A stretch of 8,400 nt of DNA from Rhodospirillales bacterium Alpha_05 (GCA_001603335.1 LUYR01000398.1:1-8400); one strand, 5' to 3'. Shown: positions 1-6,464, counted from the first letter of the stretch. Notes: a model not told the origin generated them from the letters alone. Made by a program: numbers and translations.

Positions 1-310
1 TGGCCGGAACCTCGGCCTTCGGCGCGGGCGACGCCTGGGGCGCGGCGTCGAGCGCGGAGGCATCCTCGCCTTCGCCCAGGATCATCGCGATCGGGGTGTT
101 GACCGGAATCGGGTCGCCGCCGGCTTCGACGAGGATCTTGCCCATCGTGCCGTCTTCGACGCTCTCGACTTCCATCGTCGCCTTGTCGGTTTCGATTTCG
201 GCGAGGACGGTACCGGAGGTGACTTCGTCGCCTTCCTTAACCAGCCAACGCGCGATCTTGCCCTCGGTCATGGTCGGCGAGAGGGCGGGCAGCAATACGG
301 AAATCGGCAT
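1..310 (-). CDS. pdhB: Pyruvate dehydrogenase E1 beta subunit, N-terminal lipoyl domain (partial, cut by left edge)
   Basis: The visible 103 residues begin MPISVLLPALSPTMTEGK and form a biotinyl/lipoyl domain of about 80 residues. The lipoylation lysine is K43 within ETDKATMEVE. The domain is followed by the start of an Ala/Pro-rich linker that runs off the window. The ATG lies 4 bases after the pdhA stop and has a GGAGG ribosome site at 320-324 with a 9-base spacing, so the two genes are co-transcribed and probably translationally coupled. In many alphaproteobacteria the E1 beta subunit directly follows E1 alpha and carries such a lipoyl domain at its N terminus, which is why I call it pdhB. 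The catalytic transketolase part would lie left of the window. The same N terminus could open the E2 acetyltransferase (pdhC), so the domain is certain but the subunit is inferred from position. Confidence 0.8.
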   Translation of the reverse strand, partial: MPISVLLPALSPTMTEGKIARWLVKEGDEVTSGTVLAEIETDKATMEVESVEDGTMGKILVEAGGDPIPVNTPIAMILGEGEDASALDAAPQASPAPKAEVPA

Positions 311-314
311 GGTC

Positions 315-1331
315 TCAGGCCTCCAGCAGAACGTCGGTGAACAGTTCGGAAACATCGGGCTCCGCACTGGCTTGGGCGTAGTCCGCGGCCTCGCCGACGA
401 CGGCCTTGATCTCCTTGTCGATTTCCTTGAGCGCGGCTTCGTCCACCGCACCCGACTTCAGCAACAGCGCCTTGGCGTTGTCGATCGGGTCGTGTTCCTG
501 GCGCATCCGGCTGACTTCTTCCTTGCTGCGGTATTTCGCCGGGTCCGACATCGAGTGCCCGCGGTAGCGGTAGGTCTGGAGTTCGAGGACGCAGGGCCCC
601 TTCCCTTCGCGCACGTCGGCGACCATCTGCTCCGCCTGCTCCTGCACGTGGACGACGTCCATGCCGTCGATCTGCTTGCCGGGAATGCCGTAGGCCTCGC
701 CGCGACGGAACAACTCGACGTTCGCCGAGGAGCGCTCGACCGAGGTGCCCATGCCGTACTTGTTGTTCTCGATCACATAGACGACCGGGAGCTTCCAGAG
801 CGCCGCCATGTTGAAGCTCTCGTAGACCTGTCCCTGGTTTACCGCGCCATCGCCGAGATAGCAGAAGGTGACGTTTTTCTCACCGCGATACCGCTGGGCG
901 AACGCGAGACCGGTGCCGATCGGCACCTGCGCGCCGACGATGCCGTGGCCGCCGAAGAAGTTCTTCTCGCGGCTGAACATGTGCATCGAGCCGCCCTTGC
1001 CTTTGGAGTAGCCCGCGCTGCGGCCGGTGAGTTCGGCCATCACGCCCTTCGGGTCCATTCCGGCGGCGAGCATGTGTCCATGATCGCGATAGCTGGTGAC
1101 CACCGCATCGCCCTCGACCGCGAGGCTTTGCAGGCCGGTGACGACCGCCTCCTGCCCGATGTAGAGGTGGCAGAACCCGCCGATCAGCCCCATGCCGTAG
1201 AGTTGGCCCGCCTTTTCCTCGAAACGGCGAATCAGCAGCATCATGCGGTATTGGGCGAGCAGATTTTCGGTGGATACTTCTGCCGGTTTCGCAGTGGACC
1301 GGCGCGTCGACTTCCGCGGCGAGACGCTCAC
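315..1331 (-). CDS. pdhA: Pyruvate dehydrogenase E1 component, alpha subunit
   Basis: This is the TPP-dependent E1 alpha subunit, which with E1 beta decarboxylates pyruvate and passes the acetyl group to lipoyl domains of the cytosolic pyruvate dehydrogenase complex. The 338 residues are normal for the family. The TPP/Mg motif runs from GDGAVNQG (160-167) to ENNKYG (188-193). The substrate-side segment QEAVVTGL is at 60-67, and YRYRGHSMSDP at 254-264 matches the loop that in eukaryotic E1 alpha carries the regulatory serines, with H259 in the active-site position. Residues 1-20 are a basic, non-conserved tail. The start is GTG at 1331: an ATG two bases upstream is followed at once by TGA in its own frame, and GGGAG at 1339-1343 sits 7 bases before the GTG. 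pdhB follows after 4 bases. Paralogous acetoin or branched-chain E1 enzymes are similar, but the sequence and the neighbours favour pyruvate. Confidence 0.95.
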   Translation of the reverse strand: MSVSPRKSTRRSTAKPAEVSTENLLAQYRMMLLIRRFEEKAGQLYGMGLIGGFCHLYIGQEAVVTGLQSLAVEGDAVVTSYRDHGHMLAAGMDPKGVMAELTGRSAGYSKGKGGSMHMFSREKNFFGGHGIVGAQVPIGTGLAFAQRYRGEKNVTFCYLGDGAVNQGQVYESFNMAALWKLPVVYVIENNKYGMGTSVERSSANVELFRRGEAYGIPGKQIDGMDVVHVQEQAEQMVADVREGKGPCVLELQTYRYRGHSMSDPAKYRSKEEVSRMRQEHDPIDNAKALLLKSGAVDEAALKEIDKEIKAVVGEAADYAQASAEPDVSELFTDVLLEA

Positions 1332-1338
1332 ATTCCTT

Positions 1339-1343
1339 CTCCC
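1339..1343 (-). promoter_or_regulatory. Ribosome binding site supporting the GTG start of pdhA
   Basis: On the minus strand GGGAG lies 7 bases before GTG at 1331. A nearer AAGGA (1334-1338) fits the competing ATG at 1333, but that ATG is followed by a stop codon, so GTG is the only usable start here. Confidence 0.55.
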
Positions 1344-1456
1344 TGGTACTATTCCCTTGAGGATTTGCGGCGCGGGAACGGGTGCGCCGCCCGAGCGTTG
1401 ATCGCTCGTTCGACGCCCCTACAAGTAGCTCGCGCCTCGGGCGGATTCAAGTGTTC

Positions 1457-1474
1457 CCGACATCACATTGTCGG
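1457..1474. repeat. Inverted repeat in the pdhA leader
   Basis: CCGACA (1457-1462) and TGTCGG (1469-1474) form a perfect 6-base inverted repeat around a 6-base centre. It lies some 20-37 bases downstream of the inferred pdhA transcription start, so it could be an operator site or a leader hairpin. No T-run follows on either strand, so it is not an intrinsic terminator. Its function is unknown. Confidence 0.35.
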
Positions 1475-1500
1475 AATTAAGTCATTGAAAACTAAGCGTA

Positions 1501-1528
1501 ATAGTATTTTAAACCGATGTTCGGTTAA
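1501..1528 (-). promoter_or_regulatory. Candidate promoter of the pdhAB operon with overlapping inverted repeat
   Basis: Read on the minus strand, TTAACC (1528-1523) and TACTAT (1506-1501) are separated by 16 bases, a fair sigma-70-type pair in the most AT-rich patch of the window. Transcription would begin near 1494 and leave a leader of about 160 bases before pdhA. A perfect 6-base inverted repeat with a 3-base loop (arms 1512-1517 and 1521-1526) lies across the -35 element and the spacer and could be an operator. Nothing in the sequence names the regulator. The match is by eye only. Confidence 0.4.
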
Positions 1529-1603
1529 GGTTTTTTCCGCACATTCGCGAAAACCCGCTACGAAAATTGCGTTCCTACCCGTTGGAGCGGGTCGAAAGTG
1601 TCG

Positions 1604-1921
1604 TCAGAGGGTGTTGTTGAACAGGACGATGTCGCCCGGTGCGGCGAGGTCGAGGATGATCCGCGCGCGTTCCTCGACGAGGTCGAGATCGAGGCTCTCC
1701 GGGCGCAACAGGCTGACGCGGCGCTCGAGGGTAGCGCGTTCGGCGTCGGTGTCGGCCTTGATCAACTCGGCCTGTGCGATCGCGACGCGGAGGTCGCGAT
1801 AGGCGAGCAGGCCGCGGTTGCCGTTGACGAAGTGGTAGCTGAAATAGGAAATCAGCGCGACCGCCATCAGCGGCGCGAACACTGCACGCATGCGGGAGCT
1901 GAATTTCACGTGCTTCGCCAT
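1604..1921 (-). CDS. ftsB: FtsB/DivIC-type septum formation initiator protein
   Basis: This is a small bitopic inner-membrane divisome protein. In its family FtsB pairs with FtsL through a coiled coil and, with FtsQ, links early division proteins to septal wall synthesis. The 105 residues show a short basic cytoplasmic tail (MAKHVKFSSRMR), one membrane segment at about 13-30, a heptad-like segment at about 40-71, and then RPESLDLDLVEERARIILDL, typical of the family. It ends in NNTL. I chose ATG at 1921 because homologues begin just before the membrane segment. The frame stays open to an ATG at 1966 (120 residues) and a GTG at 1978, and none of the starts has a strong ribosome site. The gene stands alone, 169 bases after eno and 272 before pdhA. 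The name rests on architecture and neighbourhood because sequence conservation in this family is low. Confidence 0.82.
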   Translation of the reverse strand: MAKHVKFSSRMRAVFAPLMAVALISYFSYHFVNGNRGLLAYRDLRVAIAQAELIKADTDAERATLERRVSLLRPESLDLDLVEERARIILDLAAPGDIVLFNNTL

Positions 1922-1971
1922 CGAAATGAGCCTGACCGAAGTGGATGACGGTCCCGTCAATGGCATCGAGT

Positions 1972-2025
1972 GAATCACAGCGGAGAGTCCCGGTCAATCG
2001 GGAATCGCTGACGATTCAACGAGTC
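1972..2025. promoter_or_regulatory. Cluster of five GANTC sites upstream of ftsB
   Basis: GANTC, the target of the cell-cycle adenine methyltransferase CcrM of alphaproteobacteria, occurs at 1972-1976, 1985-1989, 2002-2006, 2013-2017 and 2021-2025. This lies between the eno terminator and the ftsB start. A weak -35-like TTGACC sits at 1992-1997 on the minus strand, without a convincing -10. The cluster suggests methylation-linked control of ftsB, which is inference. Confidence 0.45.
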
Positions 2026-2039
2026 GGAAAGAGAATTTG

Positions 2040-2073
2040 AAAAATCGGGAAAGACCGGAACTCCGGCCTTCCC
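2040..2073 (-). terminator. Rho-independent terminator after eno
   Basis: On the minus strand the arms GGGAAGGCCGG and CCGGTCTTTCCC pair over 11 positions, with one bulged base, one G-U pair and a 4-base loop. After two further bases a run of five T follows (2044-2040). It begins 17 bases after the eno stop, so it would end the pyrG-kdsA-eno transcripts and separate ftsB from them. Confidence 0.75.
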
Positions 2074-2083
2074 CAATCCGTTG

Positions 2084-2100
2084 TTTCGGCTTAGCCGAAA
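2084..2100. repeat. Perfect 7-base inverted repeat across the eno stop codon
   Basis: TTTCGGC (2084-2090) and GCCGAAA (2094-2100) are perfect reverse complements, and their 3-base centre is exactly the eno stop codon (TAA on the minus strand). In the transcript this would be a stem with the stop codon in the loop, 10 bases before the terminator hairpin. It may assist termination or protect the 3' end, or be chance. Confidence 0.4.
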
Positions 2101-3365
2101 ATCTTGATGCCGGCGTACGCAGCGGTCGCGCCCAGCTCTTCCTCGATGCGGATCAGCTGGTTGTACTTCGCGATCCGGTCGGAGCGCGACAGCGAGCCGG
2201 TCTTGATCTGGCCGCAGTTGGTGGCGACGGCGATGTCGGCGATGGTGCTGTCCTCGGTTTCGCCCGAGCGATGCGACATCACGCAGGTGTAACCCGCGCG
2301 GTGCGCCATCTCGCAGGTCCGCAAGGTCTCGGTGAGGGTGCCGATCTGGTTGACCTTCACCAGGACCGAGTTGCCGATGCCGCGCTCGATGCCGGTGGCG
2401 AGACGCTCGACGTTGGTGACGAAGATGTCGTCGCCGACGAGCTGGAGCTGATCGCCGAGGGCGGAGGTGAGACGTTCCCAGCCTTCCCAGTCGTCTTCCG
2501 CGCAGCCGTCTTCGATCGAGAAGATCGGGTAGCGGTCGGCAAGGTCGGCGTAGTAGGCGATCATGCCATCGCTATCGAGGGTCTTGCCCTCGCCCGCGAG
2601 CACGTACTTGCCGTTCTTGTAGAACTCGGACGACGCCGCATCCATGGCGAGGACGATGTCTTCGCCCGGACGGTAGCCGGCCTTCTCGATCGCCTTCATG
2701 ATGTAGGAGAGCGCTTCGTCGGCCGACTTCAGGTTCGGCGCGAAGCCGCCTTCGTCGCCCACGCCGGTGGCGAGGCCCGCATCCGAGAGCAGCTTCTTGA
2801 GCGCGTGGAAGGTCTCCGCGCCATAGCGCACCGCATCCGCGATCGACGGTGCGGACACCGGCATGATCATGAATTCCTGGATGTCGATCGGATTGTCGGC
2901 ATGCGCGCCGCCGTTGATGATGTTCATCATCGGAACCGGCAGGGTGTGGGCGAAGACGCCGCCGATGTAGTTGTAGAGCGGCAGGCCGACCTCTTCCGCC
3001 GCCGCCTTCGCGGTGGCCAGCGACACGCCGAGGATGGCGTTGGCGCCGAGGCGCGACTTGTTCGGCGTGCCGTCGAGGTCGATCATCATCTGGTCGATGA
3101 GCATCTGCTCTTCGGCGTCCATGCCCACCAAGGCGTCGAAGATCTCGCTGTTGACCGCTTCGACCGCGCGCTGCACGCCCTTGCCGTTGTAACGCTCGGC
3201 GTCGCCGTCACGCAGCTCAACGGCTTCGTGAGCGCCGGTCGAGGCCCCCGAGGGAACCGCCGCGCGCGCCATCGTCCCGGTCTCCAGGAGCACGTCCACT
3301 TCCACGGTCGGATTGCCGCGGGAATCGAGAATTTCGCGAGCGGTAATGTCGATGATCGACGTCAT
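2091..3365 (-). CDS. eno: Enolase (phosphopyruvate hydratase)
   Basis: Enolase interconverts 2-phosphoglycerate and phosphoenolpyruvate in cytosolic glycolysis and gluconeogenesis. The 424 residues are full length for bacterial enolase. Visible landmarks are the N-terminal AREILDSRGNPTVEVDV, the mobile loop PSGASTG (38-44), H155 in NGGAHADNP, and E205 in GDEGG. The three Mg ligands are D242 (MDAASSEF), E285 (SIEDG) and D312 (GDD). The signature VLVKVNQIGTLTET contains catalytic K337, SHRSGETED is at 364-372, and K388 is in QIKTG. No key residue is missing. The ATG at 3365 has GAGG 5 bases upstream and lies 12 bases after kdsA, so the gene probably shares the pyrG-kdsA transcript. KdsA consumes the PEP that enolase makes, a plausible reason for the linkage. 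Confidence 0.98.
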   Translation of the reverse strand: MTSIIDITAREILDSRGNPTVEVDVLLETGTMARAAVPSGASTGAHEAVELRDGDAERYNGKGVQRAVEAVNSEIFDALVGMDAEEQMLIDQMMIDLDGTPNKSRLGANAILGVSLATAKAAAEEVGLPLYNYIGGVFAHTLPVPMMNIINGGAHADNPIDIQEFMIMPVSAPSIADAVRYGAETFHALKKLLSDAGLATGVGDEGGFAPNLKSADEALSYIMKAIEKAGYRPGEDIVLAMDAASSEFYKNGKYVLAGEGKTLDSDGMIAYYADLADRYPIFSIEDGCAEDDWEGWERLTSALGDQLQLVGDDIFVTNVERLATGIERGIGNSVLVKVNQIGTLTETLRTCEMAHRAGYTCVMSHRSGETEDSTIADIAVATNCGQIKTGSLSRSDRIAKYNQLIRIEEELGATAAYAGIKIFG

Positions 3366-3377
3366 GATGTCCTCGTT

Positions 3378-4223
3378 TCAGCCAATGCTTAGGGGGTGGG
3401 TCTTCGCCAAATCGTCGAACGCCTTCAGCGTGGCGAGCAACGCAGGCATGTCGGCGAGCGCGATCATGTTCGCGCCGTCGGAGGGTGCATGGTCGGGATC
3501 GGGGTGCGCTTCGATGAACACCGCGGCGATGCCGAGGGAGATTGCGGCCCGCGCCAGAACCGGCGCGAACTCGCGCTGACCGCCCGAGGACGTGCCCTGC
3601 CCGCCCGGCTGCTGCACCGAATGGGTGGCGTCGAACACCACCGGATATCCGGTCTTGGCCATGATCGGGAGCGCACGGAAGTCGGTGACCAGGGTGTTGT
3701 AGCCGAACGAGGCGCCGCGCTCGGTGAGCAACAGGCGGCGATTGCCGGTGCTCTCGATCTTGGCGGCGACGTTGGCCATGTCCCACGGGGCGAGGAACTG
3801 CCCCTTCTTGACGTTGACGACGCAGCCGGTGTTGGCCGCGGCGAGGAGGAGATCGGTCTGGCGGCAGAGGAACGCCGGAATCTGGAGAACGTCGACGACG
3901 TCCTTCAGCGGCTCGCACTGCCAGGGTTCGTGAACGTCGGTGAGGACTGGGCAGCCGAACTTCTGCCGCACCTCGGCGAACACCGGCATCGCGGCTTCGA
4001 GGCCGACGCCGCGCTTGCCGCCCGCGCTGGTGCGGTTGGCCTTGTCGAACGAGGTCTTGAAGATCAGCGGCAGGCCCGCCGTCTTGGCGATCCCGACGAG
4101 GGCCTCGGCGCACTCGAGCGCGTGCTCGCGGCTTTCCATCTGGCAGGGACCGGCGATCAGCACCAGCGGCCGATCGTTGGCCATGCGGATGTCGCCGATT
4201 TCGACGGTGTGGCAAACGGACAT
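3378..4223 (-). CDS. kdsA: 3-deoxy-8-phosphooctulonate synthase (KDO-8-phosphate synthase), metal-dependent type
   Basis: KdsA condenses PEP with arabinose 5-phosphate to KDO 8-phosphate, the committed step to the inner core sugar of lipopolysaccharide, in the cytosol. The 281 residues are full length and form a DAHP-synthase-like barrel. Motifs include AGPCQMES (24-31), FKTSFDKANRTS (55-66), LTDVHEP (94-100), NVKKGQFLAPWDM (137-149), LLTERG (165-170), FDATHSVQQPGG (197-208) and EAHPDP (238-243). C27, H201, E238 and D249 line up at a constant offset of 16 with the four metal ligands known in the Aquifex enzyme. E. coli-type enzymes have Asn instead of the Cys, so this one should need a divalent metal. 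ATG at 4223 is preceded by AGAGG with a 6-base spacing. A second ATG at codon 14 is less likely. The gene starts 10 bases after pyrG. Confidence 0.97.
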   Translation of the reverse strand: MSVCHTVEIGDIRMANDRPLVLIAGPCQMESREHALECAEALVGIAKTAGLPLIFKTSFDKANRTSAGGKRGVGLEAAMPVFAEVRQKFGCPVLTDVHEPWQCEPLKDVVDVLQIPAFLCRQTDLLLAAANTGCVVNVKKGQFLAPWDMANVAAKIESTGNRRLLLTERGASFGYNTLVTDFRALPIMAKTGYPVVFDATHSVQQPGGQGTSSGGQREFAPVLARAAISLGIAAVFIEAHPDPDHAPSDGANMIALADMPALLATLKAFDDLAKTHPLSIG

Positions 4224-4233
4224 CTTGAACCTC

Positions 4234-5862
4234 TTAAACCAGACGCGACTGATCGATCGCCGCCTTGACGAAGGAGGTGAACAACGGGTGCGGTTCGAAC
4301 GGCTTCGACTTCAGTTCCGGGTGGAACTGCACGCCGATGAACCACGGGTGATCGGAAATCTCGACGATCTCCGGCAGCACGCCATCGGGCGAACGCCCCG
4401 AAACCGTCATGCCGACGCGTTCGAGCTGCGCCGCGTACCGCTCGTTCATTTCATAGCGGTGACGGTGACGCTCCCAGATCCGCTCGCTGCCGTAGATTTC
4501 GGCGACGCGGCTACCGGGCTTCAAGAGGCATTCGTACGCGCCAAGGCGCATCGTGCCGCCGAGGTCGGCGTCGGCGGTGCGTTCCTGGATTTCGCCGTCC
4601 TTGACCCACTCGGTCATCAGGCCGATCACCGGGTCCGGCGTTGCGCCGAATTCGGTCGAACCCGCGCCGGGAATGCCCGCGAGGTGACGCGCACCCTCGA
4701 CCACGGCCATCTGCATGCCGAAGCAGATGCCGAAGTACGGGATCTTGTGCTCGCGGGCGAACTGCGCTGCGCGAATCTTGCCTTCCGCACCGCGCTCGCC
4801 GAAGCCGCCCGGCACGAGGATGCCGTGAACGTCGGCAAGCCGCTGGATCGCGTCGCCGCTTTCGAAGATTTCCGAATCCATCCACTCGAGCTTGACCCGG
4901 ACGTTGTTGGCGATGCCGCCGTGGGTCAGGGCCTCGGAGAGCGACTTGTAGGCGTCGAGCAGCTTCACGTACTTGCCGACGACCGCGATCTTGACCTCGC
5001 CCTCGGGCTGGAGGACGCGGCGGCAGATGTCGTGCCAGGTGGTGAGGTCGGGCTCGGCCTCGCACGGCAGGCCGAAGTGGCGGCAGACCTCAACGTCCAT
5101 GCCTTGCTCGTGATAGCTGATCGGCACGCGGTAGATCGTCTCGCTGTCGAGGGCGGGGATCACCGCGCTCTGGCGCACGTTGCAGAACAACGCGATCTTG
5201 CGGCGTTCGCCTTCCGGAATCGGGCGGTCGGAGCGGCAGAGCAGCACGTCGGGCTGAATGCCGACGCTTAGGAGTTCCTTCACCGAGTGCTGGGTCGGCT
5301 TGGTCTTCAGCTCGCCCGCGGTCGGAATGTAGGGAAGCAGGGTCAGATGAATGAACATCGCCCGTTCTTCGCCCAGCTCGTTGTGGAGTTGGCGGATCGC
5401 TTCGAGGAACGGCAGCCCCTCGATGTCGCCGACGGTGCCGCCGATCTCGCAAAGGATGAAGTCTTCGTCGGTGACGTCGCCGAGGACGAATTCCTTGATC
5501 GCGTCGGTAACGTGCGGAATCACCTGCACCGTGCCGCCGAGGTAGTCGCCGCGGCGCTCCTTGGCGATCACGTTGGAATAGATGCGGCCAGTAGTGATGT
5601 TGTCGGAGCGGCGCGCCGAGACGCCGGTGAAGCGCTCGTAGTGGCCGAGATCGAGGTCGGTCTCCGCGCCGTCGTCGGTGACGAACACCTCGCCGTGCTG
5701 GTACGGGCTCATCGTGCCCGGGTCGACGTTCAGATACGGATCAAGCTTGCGAAGTCGGACCTTGTAGCCACGCGCCTGGAGCAAAGCGCCGAGAGCGGCG
5801 GAGGCTAGACCTTTCCCCAAAGAGGAAACCACGCCGCCGGTGATGAAGATGAAGCGGGTCAT
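4234..5862 (-). CDS. pyrG: CTP synthase (glutamine-hydrolysing)
   Basis: PyrG aminates UTP to CTP using ATP and ammonia from glutamine, the last step of de novo pyrimidine nucleotide synthesis in the cytosol. The 542 residues match the family length. The N-terminal synthetase domain (about 1-270) begins MTRFIFITGGVVSSLGKG with its P-loop-like segment, followed by LRKLDPYLNVDPGTMSPYQH (37-56) and the CEIGGTVGDIE loop (138-148). The C-terminal class I glutamine amidotransferase domain has VPGGFGERG (350-358), nucleophile C380 in FGICFGMQM, and H514 and E516 in GVQFHPE. The frame is open 30 codons further up, but homologues begin at this ATG, and AGGGTGG lies just before it. The upstream extension is leader DNA with G tracts. 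kdsA follows after 10 bases. KDO activation uses CTP, which fits the linkage. Confidence 0.97.
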   Translation of the reverse strand: MTRFIFITGGVVSSLGKGLASAALGALLQARGYKVRLRKLDPYLNVDPGTMSPYQHGEVFVTDDGAETDLDLGHYERFTGVSARRSDNITTGRIYSNVIAKERRGDYLGGTVQVIPHVTDAIKEFVLGDVTDEDFILCEIGGTVGDIEGLPFLEAIRQLHNELGEERAMFIHLTLLPYIPTAGELKTKPTQHSVKELLSVGIQPDVLLCRSDRPIPEGERRKIALFCNVRQSAVIPALDSETIYRVPISYHEQGMDVEVCRHFGLPCEAEPDLTTWHDICRRVLQPEGEVKIAVVGKYVKLLDAYKSLSEALTHGGIANNVRVKLEWMDSEIFESGDAIQRLADVHGILVPGGFGERGAEGKIRAAQFAREHKIPYFGICFGMQMAVVEGARHLAGIPGAGSTEFGATPDPVIGLMTEWVKDGEIQERTADADLGGTMRLGAYECLLKPGSRVAEIYGSERIWERHRHRYEMNERYAAQLERVGMTVSGRSPDGVLPEIVEISDHPWFIGVQFHPELKSKPFEPHPLFTSFVKAAIDQSRLV

Positions 5863-5888
5863 TCGCCACCCTACCTTTTCTAGGAAAT

Positions 5889-5913
5889 CCGTCCCCCCGG
5901 TCCCCCCGGACGG
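5889..5913 (-). promoter_or_regulatory. Duplicated G6 tract within an inverted repeat in the pyrG leader
   Basis: On the minus strand two nearly identical 9-base units, GGGGGGACC and GGGGGGACG, follow each other. They are framed by CCGTCC (5913-5908) and GGACGG (5894-5889), a perfect 6-base inverted repeat. The element ends 26 bases before the pyrG ATG. It could fold as a hairpin, form a G-quadruplex, or act as a slippage tract in nucleotide-sensing control of pyrG. All three roles are inference; only the sequence pattern is seen. Possible upstream promoter boxes (TTGTTT at 5952-5947, TAGCCT at 5930-5925) are weak. Confidence 0.4.
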
Positions 5914-5974
5914 AACACACAAATAGGCTAACCTGCACCCGACTCGAAACAAGCGGGCGCGATCTTAGCACTGA

Positions 5975-6025
5975 AATCACAACACAAGAAACCGGCGCCT
6001 CCGCAACCAGCGGAGACGCCCGTTT
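5975..6025 (-). terminator. Probable terminator after secG
   Basis: On the minus strand a 16-position stem (arms 6025-6010 and 6004-5989, one mismatch and one G-U pair, 5-base loop) is followed by a T-rich but interrupted tail (TTCTTGTGTTGTG). It begins 22 bases after the secG stop. The stem is strong and the tail imperfect, so it may terminate only part of the transcripts, with some reading through into pyrG. Confidence 0.6.
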
Positions 6026-6047
6026 CGATGGTTCGCGCGAGCCGGTT

Positions 6048-6464
6048 TTACGGCTTCGGCGGAGCCGACTCCTGGCTCGGCGCGACCGGCTGCGGCACCG
6101 GCGGCAGAGCGTCGGGCACATTGGTGGTCGGCTGAGCCTCGGGAGCGACGGGCGCGGCGATCGGAGCCGGCTGCGGACGGGTCAACGCCTTCAACAGGTC
6201 GTCTTCGCCGCGGCTGCGCATCGACGCCATCAGCGCGAGCAGGATCGACGTCGCCATGAAGCAAACCGCGAGCACCACGGTGGCCTTGGTCAGAAGATTG
6301 CCAGTCGCGCGGCCGGACAGGAAACTCGCCCCGCCGCTGGCGCCGCCGCCGGTGGCCAGGCCACCGCCTTCGGACTTCTGCAACAGGACCACGCCGACCA
6401 GGGCAATGGTCAGCAGCAAATGGATAACCAGAACGACGGTCAGCATGTGACGCGAAAATCCCAT
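6048..6464 (-). CDS. secG: Protein translocase subunit SecG
   Basis: SecG is the small accessory subunit of the SecYEG channel in the inner membrane and aids SecA-driven export. The 138 residues show membrane segment 1 at about 8-28 (MLTVVLVIHLLLTIALVGVV), the family motif LLQKSEGGGLA (27-37), a Gly-rich loop to about residue 50, and membrane segment 2 at about 60-80. An Ala/Pro-rich tail (about 95-138) ends APPKP. Such tails are common in alphaproteobacterial SecG and poorly conserved. The start is uncertain: I give ATG at 6464, but TTG at 6467 and ATG at 6446 are in frame, and none has a good ribosome site. ATG at 6446 would begin right at the membrane segment, as many SecG proteins do. The gene follows tpiA by 85 bases and is probably co-transcribed with it. 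Confidence 0.92.
   Translation of the reverse strand: MGFSRHMLTVVLVIHLLLTIALVGVVLLQKSEGGGLATGGGASGGASFLSGRATGNLLTKATVVLAVCFMATSILLALMASMRSRGEDDLLKALTRPQPAPIAAPVAPEAQPTTNVPDALPPVPQPVAPSQESAPPKP

Noticed and set aside
1512..1536. Inverted repeat followed by six T on the plus strand as an intrinsic terminator
   Set aside because: No plus-strand gene ends there. The repeat lies on the pdhA promoter candidate, so an operator role is likelier.
1577..1592. Hairpin ACCCG/CGGGT just after ftsB as a terminator
   Set aside because: The stem has only 5 pairs and no T-run directly follows it on the minus strand.
96..1802. 568-codon plus-strand open frame opposite pdhA and ftsB
   Set aside because: Its translation is low-complexity and resembles no family, and it crosses the pdhA-ftsB spacer. 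High-GC genes commonly leave long open antisense frames.
2037..3392. 451-codon plus-strand open frame opposite eno
   Set aside because: It mirrors the enolase codons, is rich in Asp/Val/Arg/His, and has no recognisable domain. Enolase on the minus strand is unambiguous.
3940..5271. 443-codon plus-strand open frame opposite pyrG and kdsA
   Set aside because: It is a shadow of two certain genes and crosses their junction. No domain is seen.
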